DNA of 52,573 nt from Rhodocyclaceae bacterium (GTDB lineage Bacteria > Pseudomonadota > Gammaproteobacteria > Burkholderiales > Usitatibacteraceae). Shown piece by piece: positions 26,038-35,082 of the stretch. The stretch spans positions 1 to 52,573 of the forward strand of contig JADCIX010000035.1 in assembly GCA_020247545.1 (NCBI GenBank), in the 5' to 3' direction. How positions within the stretch are numbered: the first letter of the stretch is position 1; every line of letters starts with the position of its first letter. Both the position numbers and the translations under genes were made by a program. Below the pieces are notes generated by a model. That model was given only the letters and a program-made list of their open reading frames with translations, made no database searches and was not told where the DNA came from.

Positions 26038-26460
26038 ATGAAAATACTTGTTGCGATTGATGGTTCTGATTGTAGCCAGCGAGCTTTATCGTACGTACTT
26101 GAGCACACTTCTCTGTTCGGGACGGGCCCGGAACTCACGATGATTAACGTTCATCGCCCGATTCCGTCGGCTCGTGCCAAAGCGTGGGTTGGACACGATG
26201 TGGTTGAACAGTACTACAAAGAGGAAGCGGAGCTCGCGTTGGGCCCGGCGCGAGCGCTGCTTGCCAAGAAACAACGCACTGCCGCCGAGCTACTTAAGAT
26301 TGGAGAGCCCGGTCAGGAAATTGCTGCGGCGGCAAACCGTGGTTTCGACTTGATTGTCATGGGCACAAAGGGGCGCACCGGACTCGCCAATTTGCTAATG
26401 GGCTCAGCTGCAACAAGCGCACTCGCCGAGAGCAACGTACCGGTATTGCTGGTGAAGTAG
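26038..26460 (+). CDS. Universal stress protein (UspA family)
   Basis: A 140-aa single-domain Usp. It begins with the family's MKILVAIDGSDCSQRAL strand-helix and ends with the ATP-binding signature GTKGRTGLANLLMGSAAT and the final VPVLLVK strand. The conserved G-2X-G-9X-G(S/T) pattern suggests an ATP-binding type. The ribosome site ACAGGAGA lies 7 nt before the ATG. It is followed by a strong bidirectional terminator shared with rpoD. Confidence 0.9.
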   Translation: MKILVAIDGSDCSQRALSYVLEHTSLFGTGPELTMINVHRPIPSARAKAWVGHDVVEQYYKEEAELALGPARALLAKKQRTAAELLKIGEPGQEIAAAANRGFDLIVMGTKGRTGLANLLMGSAATSALAESNVPVLLVK

Positions 26461-26489
26461 TAGCTCAGCCGTCGGCCGCACTCGACCAA

Positions 26490-26520
26490 GAACAAAGGGC
26501 AGCCTAGGCTGCCCTTGTTA
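26490..26520. terminator. Bidirectional intrinsic terminator between uspA and rpoD
   Basis: A perfect 20-bp inverted repeat at 26496-26515 (AGGGCAGCCT and complement) is flanked by AACAA on one side and TTGTT on the other. It sits between two convergent genes and can act for both. The flanking T runs are short, so efficiency may be moderate. Confidence 0.75.
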
Positions 26521-26550
26521 CGATGTCACTTCGTGTCGTGAAGCGTTGAC

Positions 26551-28485
26551 CTAACCCTCTTGCTCTAGGAAACTCTTCAAGCGCTCAGAGCGGGAAGGAT
26601 GACGCAACTTGCGCAGCGCCTTTGCCTCGATTTGACGGATGCGCTCGCGGGTAACGTCAAACTGCTTGCCTACTTCTTCCAGCGTGTGGTCGGTATTCAT
26701 TTCAATACCGAACCGCATGCGAAGCACTTTGGCTTCGCGAGGCGTTAGTGAATCCAACACGTCCTTGGTCACATTACGTAGTGACGCATATTGTGCCGCG
26801 TCGGTCGGTGCAAGCGTGTTCGTGTCTTCAATGAAGTCACCTAAATGTGAATCATCGTCATCACCGATTGGGGTTTCCATGGAGATTGGCTCTTTCGAGA
26901 TCTTCATGATCTTGCGAATCTTGTCCTCCGGCATTTCCATCTTTAGCGCCAGCGTTGCCGGGTCCGGCTCAAGACCCGTCTCTTGCAAGATCTGCCTCGA
27001 GATACGGTTCATCTTGTTGATGGTTTCGATCATGTGTACGGGGATACGAATCGTACGTGCCTGATCGGCGATGGAGCGGGTGATGGCCTGACGAATCCAC
27101 CACGTTGCATAGGTCGAAAACTTGTAGCCCCTACGATACTCGAATTTATCCACCGCCTTCATCAGGCCGATGTTGCCTTCCTGGATCAAATCCAAGAACT
27201 GAAGGCCACGGTTGGTGTATTTCTTGGCGATCGAAATCACCAGGCGCAAGTTAGCCTCAATCATTTCGCGTTTGGCTCGGCGCGCCTTTGCTTCACCCGT
27301 CGACATCTGGCGGGCGATTTCCTTTAGATCTTTGATCGGAATACCGACGTCCTTTTGTAGCGCGATCAGATTCTCTTGCAACTCTATAATCGCCGGCTTG
27401 AAGCGTAGCAATGCTGTCGCGTAAGACTTGGCGTGTGGCGCGGCAATCTCATCAGCAATCCACTTCAAGTTGATTTCGTTGCCTGGGAAAGCCTTAATAA
27501 AATGCGGTCGCGGCATCGAGGAATTTTGCACACACAGATGTTGGATTTCGCGCTCTTTCTTGCGAACCGAATCCACTAGAGCACGCAGGCCGTTACACAA
27601 CGATTCAGTTTGTTTCGCGCCAAAACGAATTTGCATCAAGGTTGCAGACAATTCTTCCTGCAAGTCCTTGTACGCACGTGAGCGATAACCCTTTTCCGCC
27701 AAAACCTTCTTCATCTTCTTATAGGTTTTGCGAATCTGGTTAAAGTGCACCATCGCATCTTGTTTGAGCTGCTCAAGATTTGCCGCTGCAATGGCACCAT
27801 CCTCATCGGCATCTTCTTCATCAAGCTCTTCATCGTCGTCGAGGTCTTCGTCGGCCAGCTCGGCTTCCTTTACCTGATCTTCGTTGGGATCAACCAGTCC
27901 GTCGATCACCTCGTCAATACGTAGCTCGTCGCGTTCGACTTTGTCAGCAAGGGCCAGGATTTCTTCGATCGTCGTCGGGCACGATGAAATTGCCTGAATC
28001 ATGTGTTTCAGGCCGTCTTCAATGCGCTTCGCAATTTCAATTTCGCCTTCGCGCGTGAGCAGCTCGACAGACCCCATTTCCCGCATATACATGCGGACAG
28101 GGTCGGTAGTGCGACCAAACTCGGAATCCACCGTTGAGAGCGCCTGCGCCGCTTCTTCTTCAACGTCGTCATCGGCCACGGCCGGAGCCGCTTCGTTCAT
28201 CAACAGCGTTTCCGCATCTGGCGCTTCATCGTAGACTTGGATACCCATGTCATTGAAGGTGGTGATGATGGCTTCAATCTGCTCCGCATCCACCATATCC
28301 GGCAAGTGATCGTTGATCTCGCCATAGGTTAGAAAGCCCCTGTCCTTTCCCAAGGTAATGAGGCTCTTGAGACGCTTTTTCTGGGCCTCGATGTCTTGCG
28401 GTGCCATCTCGGCGGCTTTCGCAAGTTTTCCTTTGGGGAACGGATATTCGTCGTGGTCTTGCGCGCTTTTTGGTTTACGGGCCAT
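26551..28485 (-). CDS. rpoD: Primary sigma factor RpoD (sigma-70)
   Basis: The 644-aa housekeeping sigma factor. Region 1.1 is at about 30-95, followed by region 1.2 and the large acidic non-conserved insert (runs of Asp/Glu at about 210-235). Region 2 contains [20 protein letters not shown], which reads -10 elements, and region 4 at the C terminus ends in [24 protein letters not shown] for -35 recognition. The start at 28485 (MARKPKS) is chosen over the frame's first ATG (28545), whose extra 20 residues lack family similarity. It closes the rpsU-yqeY-dnaG-rpoD cluster but has a 360-bp gap in front that probably holds its own promoter. Confidence 0.96.
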   Translation of the reverse strand: MARKPKSAQDHDEYPFPKGKLAKAAEMAPQDIEAQKKRLKSLITLGKDRGFLTYGEINDHLPDMVDAEQIEAIITTFNDMGIQVYDEAPDAETLLMNEAAPAVADDDVEEEAAQALSTVDSEFGRTTDPVRMYMREMGSVELLTREGEIEIAKRIEDGLKHMIQAISSCPTTIEEILALADKVERDELRIDEVIDGLVDPNEDQVKEAELADEDLDDDEELDEEDADEDGAIAAANLEQLKQDAMVHFNQIRKTYKKMKKVLAEKGYRSRAYKDLQEELSATLMQIRFGAKQTESLCNGLRALVDSVRKKEREIQHLCVQNSSMPRPHFIKAFPGNEINLKWIADEIAAPHAKSYATALLRFKPAIIELQENLIALQKDVGIPIKDLKEIARQMSTGEAKARRAKREMIEANLRLVISIAKKYTNRGLQFLDLIQEGNIGLMKAVDKFEYRRGYKFSTYATWWIRQAITRSIADQARTIRIPVHMIETINKMNRISRQILQETGLEPDPATLALKMEMPEDKIRKIMKISKEPISMETPIGDDDDSHLGDFIEDTNTLAPTDAAQYASLRNVTKDVLDSLTPREAKVLRMRFGIEMNTDHTLEEVGKQFDVTRERIRQIEAKALRKLRHPSRSERLKSFLEQEG

Positions 28486-28847
28486 GTGTGAAGTCCGGGG
28501 AAAGTAGGGCGAGGTCAAAATAATGGGAGAAAAAGTCAGCTCCACGCTAATTCCAGCGTGAAAGCCAACGTCGTCCCAAAGACAAACTTGCTTACGTCAT
28601 TGGGCGAAAAAGCAGCAAACAAACACAATCACCAGCAAGCCGGAAGCATAACCAAACACTATAGCATGCCGCAGCTTTTTCCGATACCCTCATTAGCAGA
28701 TTTGCGAATGAAGACAAGGACTTAACTAGTGAATGGAGAACCACACATATGACACTCGTCAGCAAGAAAAGTGCCAAGCCCGGCCAACTCGACGCACAAC
28801 AACCGTTTCCGAGCCAAAGTGCCTGAAGACGCCCGCCAAATCGATGT
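28486..28847 (-). promoter_or_regulatory. rpoD upstream region
   Basis: There are 362 bases between dnaG and rpoD with no gene. On the minus strand, TATAGT at 28658-28663 is a possible -10 with no clear -35 at standard spacing. The position suits an internal rpoD promoter as known in the equivalent E. coli operon. A specific heat-shock type promoter was not recognised. Confidence 0.35.
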
Positions 28848-30668
28848 TTAGCTTAGACCGAGATCGCGCGCCCGCCGCACTTCGTCTGCTCTTTTCGCTG
28901 CTGCGGCTGCATCTGCACGCAGCCGCGCCAACGTCTCGGCAAACTCGGTATCGAGATCAAGCCGATCAATATCAACTTCAGTTAAGAGAAGTGAGGCCTG
29001 ATTGACGAATATCCAGTCCGGGGTGGGTCGGAAGTGCTCAACAATCATCGCCTGATTGATATTCTCGCCATCGTGATCGCGGATGTATGTCGCCACACGG
29101 AACGCTGCACCTAATGCGGTTTCGTCTCCCCCTTCAACGCTAAGGTCAAACACGTTAGCGAGCTTGGGTCTCACCAACATGCGTGAGATGGCCAGCACTG
29201 GGCGGGAGGCCGGGGGCAATTTGATTCGAGGCGCCGGTGCGCCTGCTTCCCGCCCCTTCTTTCGGAAAAACGGTTTGTCCGACTTAGACTTTCCCCAATC
29301 CACAGCGTCTGCGCGGTTCGTACGACCGCCTCCTGCGCTTGACCCCGCCGGGTTAGCGCTGGAACCATTACCGATATTGCCCACCTGGGGTGACAGTGGC
29401 ACAACGCGTTCGATTTCGATTGCGCTCAATCCAATTTCGTCCGCCAACTTTCGTCGCAGCATCAGGGCCAACGCCGGTGCCGTCACCTGTCCAATCAATG
29501 GCTTGGCGAGTGTCATCAAGCGAGCACGCCCCTCGTCACTGGTGGCGTCAACCTGTGAGCGTAATTCATCTAGCAAAAATACTGACAAAGGCTTTGCGTT
29601 CTTTACCTCCGCAAGAAAGGCGTTTTTGCCGAGTCGCCGGACAAACGTATCCGGGTCGTCTTCTGCCGGAAGAAGCAAGAATCTTACTTCTTTACCGTCC
29701 TGCACCACTGGCAGTGACTGCTCCAATGCGCGCCAAGCAGCGCGTTGTCCGGCCTTATCTCCATCAAAACAGAAAACCAAATTGTCGGCAAGTCTTAACA
29801 GTTTTTCTACATGCATCGGCGTCGTCGCCGTGCCGAGTGTGGCGACTGCGTTTTCCACCTCGGCCTGCGCCAACGCAACAACATCCATATAACCTTCGAC
29901 AACGATGACGGTGTTGTGGTCGCGAATCGCCCTGCGCGCGTGAAAGAGTCCATAAAGCTCGCGCCCCTTTTCAAACAGCGGCGTTTCGGGTGAGTTCAAA
30001 TACTTGGGCTCGCCCTCACCGATAACACGGCCTCCAAAGCCGATCACATTGCCGCGCTGGTCCAGTATCGGGAACATTACGCGGTCACGGAAGCGATCGT
30101 AGCGCCGTCCTTCGTCAGAGTCGATGACTAGGCCGCAGTCTTTCAATGCACTAGATGTGTAGTCCTCGACTGCCCCCTTCAAACCCTGCCAAGCATCCGG
30201 CGCATAACCAAGCGCAAACTTAGCGGCAATCTCACCCGTCAAACCGCGACTCTTGAGATAACCAATGGCGGCCGGCGAGTCCTTGAGTGCACGGCGATAA
30301 AACTGCATCGCGGCTGACATCACCTCCCCGAGCGAGGCAGATACCCGCGCCTTTTCCAGCGATTGTTCACGGTTCGCCTCGACTGGCAACGTCATGCCGA
30401 CACCTTCGGCGAGCTCTTGAACGGCTTCACGAAAACCCATTCCGTTGTATTCCATCAAGAAGCTAATCGCAGTGCCGTGTGCGCCACATCCAAAACAGTG
30501 ATAGAACTGCTTGGTTGGTGACACCGAAAACGATGGTGTTTTCTCGCCGTGAAACGGGCAACAAGCCGAATAGTTCTGGCCGGCCTTCTTCAGCTTAACG
30601 CGCCGATCCACCACGTCGACAATATCGACGCGAGCCAACAACTGCTGAATGAATTCTTGCGGAATCAT
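28848..30668 (-). CDS. dnaG: DNA primase DnaG
   Basis: A 606-aa replicative primase that makes RNA primers at the fork with DnaB. The N-terminal CHC2 zinc finger is intact (CPFHGEKTPSFSVSPTKQ then FHCFGCG-type ligands, about 37-65). The TOPRIM catalytic core holds VVEGYMDVVAL (about 260-270) and FCFDGDKAG (about 305-313). The C-terminal part (about 450-600) is the DnaB-interaction domain, preceded by a Gly/Ser/Lys-rich linker. It lies 63 bp after the J-like gene on the same strand. Confidence 0.95.
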   Translation of the reverse strand: MIPQEFIQQLLARVDIVDVVDRRVKLKKAGQNYSACCPFHGEKTPSFSVSPTKQFYHCFGCGAHGTAISFLMEYNGMGFREAVQELAEGVGMTLPVEANREQSLEKARVSASLGEVMSAAMQFYRRALKDSPAAIGYLKSRGLTGEIAAKFALGYAPDAWQGLKGAVEDYTSSALKDCGLVIDSDEGRRYDRFRDRVMFPILDQRGNVIGFGGRVIGEGEPKYLNSPETPLFEKGRELYGLFHARRAIRDHNTVIVVEGYMDVVALAQAEVENAVATLGTATTPMHVEKLLRLADNLVFCFDGDKAGQRAAWRALEQSLPVVQDGKEVRFLLLPAEDDPDTFVRRLGKNAFLAEVKNAKPLSVFLLDELRSQVDATSDEGRARLMTLAKPLIGQVTAPALALMLRRKLADEIGLSAIEIERVVPLSPQVGNIGNGSSANPAGSSAGGGRTNRADAVDWGKSKSDKPFFRKKGREAGAPAPRIKLPPASRPVLAISRMLVRPKLANVFDLSVEGGDETALGAAFRVATYIRDHDGENINQAMIVEHFRPTPDWIFVNQASLLLTEVDIDRLDLDTEFAETLARLRADAAAAAKRADEVRRARDLGLS

Positions 30669-30731
30669 GCTCGCCTAATTATAAGAGGCAGCCCAAAACT
30701 GGTCGGCATCACGACTGAACAGGTTTAGGGG

Positions 30732-31499
30732 TCAGCGATTCTTGCCCTGCTCCTGCATCTGTCGTGCGCTTTCTGCTGCGGCGCGTTGCTGCGCGGCGAT
30801 TGCTTCTTCCCTCTCCCGCTGTGCGATAAATCGACGCTGACGTTCCATTTCTGCCTGCGCCTGATTGCGGATGCGCGCGAGCTCAAGTTGTTGGCGCAGC
30901 TCTTCATTCTGCCGGTCCCGCCGCTCAGCTTCTGCGCGCTTTTCGCGCTGCGCTTTTTCGTACCGATCATCGACCACAAAACGCTGGCTTTTCGCATCTT
31001 CCGCCCGCTGCTCACGAGCGAGCTCTAGCCGCCTTTCTTCTTCCTGTTGTCGTTCGATTGCCTCACGTTGTAGGCGCTCTTCCGACAACTGACGCTGTTC
31101 AGCGATTTCAGCAAGTTTCTTTTTCATGGCCAAATCGGACGCGACGCGCTCTTGTTCGAGACGAACGCGTTCTTGCTCTATATGCCTGTACCAGTAAACG
31201 GACGCGCCGATGACGGCAAGCAGCACGAGCAGCAATATCGATTTCTTTAGCCACGCGACCACGCCGCCGTTGGCTTTGGCTTCGCGCCACTGCTCGAACT
31301 TCGAATCAAATTGCGCTCGCGTCACCGGATCGGACAGTACGGCGTAGGCTGAGTCTAATTCAGCCAGCGCCGCCTGTTTCCGTTTCGACGGCAGTTTGCC
31401 GTTGGCCTCGATCTTCCGGCGTGCGGCTTGGTACGAGCGCTCAATCCAGACCTCACTTGCCGTTTCGGGTACACCGATTAGTTCATACAAATCGCGCAT
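30732..31499 (-). CDS. Membrane-anchored J-like domain protein with long charged coiled coil
   Basis: A 255-aa protein. Residues 1-70 resemble a J domain (DLYELIGV, then IERSYQAARRKI, then ELDSAYAVLSDPVTRAQFD), but the HPD tripeptide that stimulates Hsp70 is absent; the loop reads EANGKLPSK. A single transmembrane helix lies at about 86-104. Residues 105-255 are a highly charged Glu/Arg/Gln coiled coil. The start at 31499 is chosen because GAGG lies close upstream and the J-like fold begins there. It sits inside the rpsU-dnaG-rpoD cluster, an unusual place. A role as an Hsp70 co-chaperone is doubtful without HPD. Confidence 0.7.
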   Translation of the reverse strand: MRDLYELIGVPETASEVWIERSYQAARRKIEANGKLPSKRKQAALAELDSAYAVLSDPVTRAQFDSKFEQWREAKANGGVVAWLKKSILLLVLLAVIGASVYWYRHIEQERVRLEQERVASDLAMKKKLAEIAEQRQLSEERLQREAIERQQEEERRLELAREQRAEDAKSQRFVVDDRYEKAQREKRAEAERRDRQNEELRQQLELARIRNQAQAEMERQRRFIAQREREEAIAAQQRAAAESARQMQEQGKNR

Positions 31500-31579
31500 G
31501 CTGCCTCGGTTGGTGCAAATCGAATTTAGGGAAACTGCAGGAGACAAGGTGCCAGTCGTTGCTCATCTCGCCTGCCAGC

Positions 31580-31594
31580 CATGAATGATTCATG
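31580..31594. repeat. CATGAAT/ATTCATG palindrome, member of a dispersed repeat
   Basis: A 15-bp inverted repeat (CATGAAT-g-ATTCATG) followed by GGTCGCCCGCT. Related copies occur in the opposite orientation at 46103-46131 (GCGGGCGACTCATGAA, then ATTCAGGCTAG) and, more weakly, at 33729-33748. It lies in the 235-bp gap between yqeY and the J-like gene. Confidence 0.5.
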
Positions 31595-31733
31595 GGTCGC
31601 CCGCTACGTGGAAGGAGGTTGCCTCCGGACGATTGGCTGACTATTTTGGCTCGTTCCTCTTTCACCGTCGATGCGCGCTGCCCACTCGCCTGCTTTCAAA
31701 CGCGTCCCCATGAAATGCCCAAGGGTTGGGAGA

Positions 31734-32177
31734 TTATCCTAATCTCGCCTTAACCGCGCCAGATAACTTACCCATGTCGGCACGACCCGCGACTTTGGGC
31801 CGGAGGGCATTCATTACTTTGCCCATATCTTTTGCTGAAGCCGCCCCTACTTCGGCAATCACACTGTCTAAAATGGCAGCCAATTCGGCGTCGGACAACT
31901 GCGCAGGCATGTAGGCCTGAAGGACTCCGACCTCAAACTGTTCTTTTGCAACCAGGTCGAGACGGTTGCCTGCCGTATATTGCGCGATGGAGTCTTTTCG
32001 TTGTTTCAGCATCTTTTCGATGACCGCCAATACCACCTCGTCTGTAATTTCAATGCGTTCATCGACCTCCCGCTGTTTAAGGGCCGATGTGAGTAGACGA
32101 ATCGCGGACAGCCTTTCGCTATCCCTCGCTTTCATCGCGATTTTCATGTCGTCGTTGATACGATCTCTTAGGCTCAT
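31734..32177 (-). CDS. GatB/YqeY domain-containing protein
   Basis: A 147-aa protein of the YqeY family, related to the tRNA-binding tail domain of GatB/GatE. An N-terminal helical part (MSLRDRINDDMKIAMKARDSERL) precedes the C-terminal domain with VLQAYMPAQLSDAEL and MGKVMNALRPKVAGRADMG. YqeY-type genes commonly follow rpsU; the function is unproven, with a role in tRNA-dependent amidation or tRNA binding proposed. The start at 32177 is chosen because the longer frame would begin beside the rpsU terminator. Confidence 0.9.
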   Translation of the reverse strand: MSLRDRINDDMKIAMKARDSERLSAIRLLTSALKQREVDERIEITDEVVLAVIEKMLKQRKDSIAQYTAGNRLDLVAKEQFEVGVLQAYMPAQLSDAELAAILDSVIAEVGAASAKDMGKVMNALRPKVAGRADMGKLSGAVKARLG

Positions 32178-32212
32178 TTCGTCACCGGTTTCAAGTTTCA
32201 ATTGAGGCGTCA

Positions 32213-32245
32213 ATAAAAAAGGCAGGTGGTTCGCACCACCTGCCT
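32213..32245 (-). terminator. Intrinsic terminator after rpsU
   Basis: Hairpin 32220-32245: arms AGGCAGGTGG and CCACCTGCCT around a short loop, followed on the minus strand by TTTTTT. It lies 46 bases after the rpsU stop and before yqeY. It can limit read-through from the highly expressed ribosomal gene into dnaG and rpoD, as the terminator between rpsU and dnaG does in E. coli. Confidence 0.88.
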
Positions 32246-32290
32246 TAATGTAACTCTGGTAATTCTGGAACTACTTTTGCCCGAGTGTGA

Positions 32291-32500
32291 CTAGTACATT
32301 TTTGGTGGCAGCATCTGCGAGCGAAGGCGCTTGTAGCGGCGCTTAACCGCCGCTGCGTGCTTGCGCTTGCGCTCCGCAGTCGGCTTCTCGTAGAACTCAC
32401 GTGCACGTAAATCTGTGAGCAGGCCAGTCTTTTCAATTGCGCGCTTGAAGCGTCGTAGCGCAACGTCAAACGGCTCGTTTTCTTTAAGTTTTACCAACAT
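32291..32500 (-). CDS. rpsU: 30S ribosomal protein S21
   Basis: A 69-aa basic ribosomal protein of the small subunit that helps mRNA selection at initiation. The sequence [25 protein letters not shown] and the Arg/Lys-rich tail ([18 protein letters not shown]) are unmistakable. AAGGGATCC is the ribosome site. It heads the macromolecular-synthesis cluster and is divergent from tsaD. Confidence 0.96.
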   Translation of the reverse strand: MLVKLKENEPFDVALRRFKRAIEKTGLLTDLRAREFYEKPTAERKRKHAAAVKRRYKRLRSQMLPPKMY

Positions 32501-32678
32501 GGATAGGATCCCTTACAAATAAACTTTTCTGGTTATGCCCGCCCGGAAACCTGCATTCCGTGGGTCTGAAATTTTGCTTCCTGCTTTGGCCCTCGTATCA
32601 GTCACCTAACGACGTGCCAGACAAGCCTACTATAATAGCCGCAAGTTGCAATTTCCGCAACATTTTCAAGACCCTACC
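32501..32678. promoter_or_regulatory. Divergent promoter region of rpsU and tsaD
   Basis: On the plus strand a consensus -10 TATAAT lies at 32631-32636, giving a leader of about 40 nt to the tsaD start; the -35 is poor. The same A/T-rich block read on the minus strand (TATTAT) may serve rpsU, whose leader would be about 130 nt. The rpsU-tsaD divergent arrangement is widely conserved. Confidence 0.5.
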
Positions 32679-33728
32679 GTGCTAATCCTCGGGATCGAAT
32701 CCTCCTGTGATGAGACAGGTGTCGCGTTGTATGACACCTCATCAGGGCTGCTCGCTCAGCAGCTTTTTTCACAAGTTGAAATGCATGCGGCATACGGAGG
32801 CGTGGTGCCAGAACTCGCCTCGCGCGACCATATCCAGAGAATACTCCCCCAACTTGACAAGGTTTTCCTTGATAGTGGACGCCAACTTAGCAACATTGAT
32901 GCCATTGCCGTTACGCAGGGACCGGGACTCGGCGGGGCGTTATTGGTCGGTACCAGCGTTGCCACGGCTTTAGGCGCGGCTTTAGGAAAACCGGTGTTGG
33001 GCGTCCACCACTTGGAGGGCCATCTGCTATCGCCGTTACTGGCTGTACCCGCTCCAAGCTTTCCGTTCATCGCCTTGCTGGTTTCAGGTGGGCACACCCA
33101 GTTGATGTCCGTTGGTAATGTTGGGCTCTATACACTGCTCGGCGAAACGGTTGATGACGCTGCGGGCGAGGCCTTCGACAAAACGGCCTCTCTACTCGGC
33201 TTGGGCTACCCGGGGGGACCAGCGCTTGCCCAGTTGGCAACACTTGGCGATCCAAGTGTGTACAAACTTCCACGACCGATGCTGCATTCAGGCGATCTGG
33301 ATTTCAGTTTTAGTGGACTAAAAACCGCCGTACTGACGCTAACCAAGAAGTTGCGAAGTAGTACCGCTGATCTGACTGATCAAGATCGAGCAAACGTCGC
33401 CGCTGCCTTTGAAGCGGCCATCGTCGACGTTCTGACCACCAAGTGTGTGGCTGCTCTTAAAAATACTGGTGTCGAAACACTGGTTGTGGCCGGTGGGGTC
33501 GGCGCGAATCAGCGTCTGAGATCATCACTGAATGCGGAAGCGGCCAAACTTGGCTTTGCCGTGTTCTATCCGCCAGTCGATCTATGCACCGACAACGGCG
33601 CGATGATCGCTTTCGCCGGTGCGATGCGGTTATCCGCCGAGGTCGGCACCAACCTTTTCATGCAAGGTGCTTTCAGTGTCAGGCCACGGTGGCCGCTCTC
33701 TGAGCTTGCCACGACCCGCCCGGCCTAG
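32679..33728 (+). CDS. tsaD: tRNA threonylcarbamoyladenosine transferase TsaD (GTG start)
   Basis: A 349-aa ASKHA-fold enzyme that, with TsaB and TsaE, transfers threonylcarbamoyl to A37 of ANN-reading tRNAs. It opens with [13 protein letters not shown]; the metal-binding histidines are in [42 protein letters not shown] and CTDNGAMIA are all present. I place the start at the GTG 32679, which gives the family's normal N terminus. The longest frame begins with an improbable TTG at 32646. No strong Shine-Dalgarno is seen. Confidence 0.94.
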   Translation: MLILGIESSCDETGVALYDTSSGLLAQQLFSQVEMHAAYGGVVPELASRDHIQRILPQLDKVFLDSGRQLSNIDAIAVTQGPGLGGALLVGTSVATALGAALGKPVLGVHHLEGHLLSPLLAVPAPSFPFIALLVSGGHTQLMSVGNVGLYTLLGETVDDAAGEAFDKTASLLGLGYPGGPALAQLATLGDPSVYKLPRPMLHSGDLDFSFSGLKTAVLTLTKKLRSSTADLTDQDRANVAAAFEAAIVDVLTTKCVAALKNTGVETLVVAGGVGANQRLRSSLNAEAAKLGFAVFYPPVDLCTDNGAMIAFAGAMRLSAEVGTNLFMQGAFSVRPRWPLSELATTRPA

Positions 33729-33744
33729 TCATGAAAAACTCAGG

Positions 33745-34266
33745 CTAGGGCGAGTTGCGGTTGTATCTTTCCTTTGCGGAACTCACCGCCTCCTCCGCTT
33801 TTTTCACGGCGAGCTCTAGCGTGGCAATTCGTGCGTAGTATTCCTCAGTACGAATCACGGCGTTGCCGCCTTTCCTAACCACAATACGCTCTTCGCCGCT
33901 TTTGGGGTCGCGCCCAGTCTCAAGCGCCTTTTTTGCCCGTTCCAGACGTTCGACGGCCTCATCAACCTCTCTCTGCAACTTATCGCGACCGGCGACTCGT
34001 GCATCACCGCGCGCCTTGATATCTGAAAACTGCTGCTGCACCCCCTTGCTGTCCTTGGTGTCCAGTTTTACGGTGTTGCCGATCTTGTCGCCCTTCTCAA
34101 CCTGCACCGCTTCGGCCTTTTCACCGTTCTTGGGCGCCTTGTCACTGTACGTGACTTTGCCATCTTTATCGGTGTATCGATAGAGGGTTTCGCCACCGGC
34201 CATCGACGCAACAAAGCTGCCTAGCATCAACACGCCGCACCGAATCAGGTCCGTTAATCTAGGCAT
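33745..34266 (-). CDS. DUF4124 domain-containing periplasmic protein
   Basis: A 173-aa secreted protein. A signal peptide (about 1-22, cut near SMAGG) is followed by a DUF4124 domain: TLYRYTDKDGKVTYSDKAPKN at about 24-44. The remainder is a charged helical or coiled-coil segment (Lys/Glu/Arg-rich, about 85-170). The function of the family is unknown. The start at 34266 is supported by GGAGGT 5 nt upstream, and it overlaps the end of the MoeB gene by 8 bases, so it is probably cotranscribed with it. Confidence 0.8.
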   Translation of the reverse strand: MPRLTDLIRCGVLMLGSFVASMAGGETLYRYTDKDGKVTYSDKAPKNGEKAEAVQVEKGDKIGNTVKLDTKDSKGVQQQFSDIKARGDARVAGRDKLQREVDEAVERLERAKKALETGRDPKSGEERIVVRKGGNAVIRTEEYYARIATLELAVKKAEEAVSSAKERYNRNSP

Positions 34267-35059
34267 AGCCGACCTCCGATGAAATCGCAGCAGACATGGC
34301 CAACGAGCCACAGGTCAAACAGTGGGTGTCCCGCTTAACGCGGACCTCTCGCCAACGCATATTTTTTGCAGAAAACAAATGCAGACGACCGACACTTGAT
34401 TCACCAACGTTGGCCAGCAGAACAAGCGCCTCACTTGCCTGCATTGCGCCGATCACGCCGACAAGTGGTGCAAACACTCCCATCACACCACACCGGTCTT
34501 CTTCCGCCTGTTCGGCAGCAACCTCATCCGGGAACACACAAGCGTAGCAGGGTGAATTCTGCAAACGAAAATCAAACACAGAGAGCTGTCCGTCGAACCG
34601 AATCGCCGCACCCGACACCAGAGGTTTCTGGTGCTTTACACAGGCCGCGTTAATTGCATGCCGCGAGACAAAATTGTCGGAGCAGTCCAGTACCAGATCT
34701 ACATCGGCCACGATTGCACCAAGGCGGTCTGACGACAGGTGCTCCTCAACGGCCATGACTTCGATCGTCGAGTTGAGTGCCAGTAGTGCGTTTCGTGCAG
34801 AGGCAGCTTTGCGCGTACCGATCGAAGACTCGCGGTAGAGTATTTGTCGCTGTAGATTTGTCAAATCGACCATATCGCCATCGGCAACAATGATCCTGCC
34901 AACTCCGGCCGACGCAAGGTACGGCAGCGCGGCGGAACCTAGCCCACCCGCCCCAACCACCAACACCGTCGACTGTGCAAGTTTGGCCTGCCCTTCGACG
35001 CCGAAGCCATCGAGAAGTAGATGGCGCGAGTAGCGGAGTAACTGCTGGTCATCCATCAA
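34259..35059 (-). CDS. moeB: HesA/MoeB/ThiF family adenylyltransferase
   Basis: A 266-aa E1-like enzyme that adenylates the C-terminal glycine of a small sulfur-carrier protein such as MoaD or ThiS. The ATP site is VVGAGGLGSAALPYLASAGVG (about 31-51), with arginine and aspartate motifs in DGDMVDLTNLQRQILY. The structural zinc cysteines are paired (CYAC near 171-174 and CLTC near 243-246). There is no rhodanese domain at the C terminus. MoeB and ThiF cannot be told apart by sequence alone; MoeB is favoured by the gpmA-ctpA-moeB order of betaproteobacteria. Confidence 0.85.
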   Translation of the reverse strand: MMDDQQLLRYSRHLLLDGFGVEGQAKLAQSTVLVVGAGGLGSAALPYLASAGVGRIIVADGDMVDLTNLQRQILYRESSIGTRKAASARNALLALNSTIEVMAVEEHLSSDRLGAIVADVDLVLDCSDNFVSRHAINAACVKHQKPLVSGAAIRFDGQLSVFDFRLQNSPCYACVFPDEVAAEQAEEDRCGVMGVFAPLVGVIGAMQASEALVLLANVGESSVGRLHLFSAKNMRWREVRVKRDTHCLTCGSLAMSAAISSEVGYA

Positions 35060-35082
35060 AATCAGCCCAGCTTAAAGCGATC

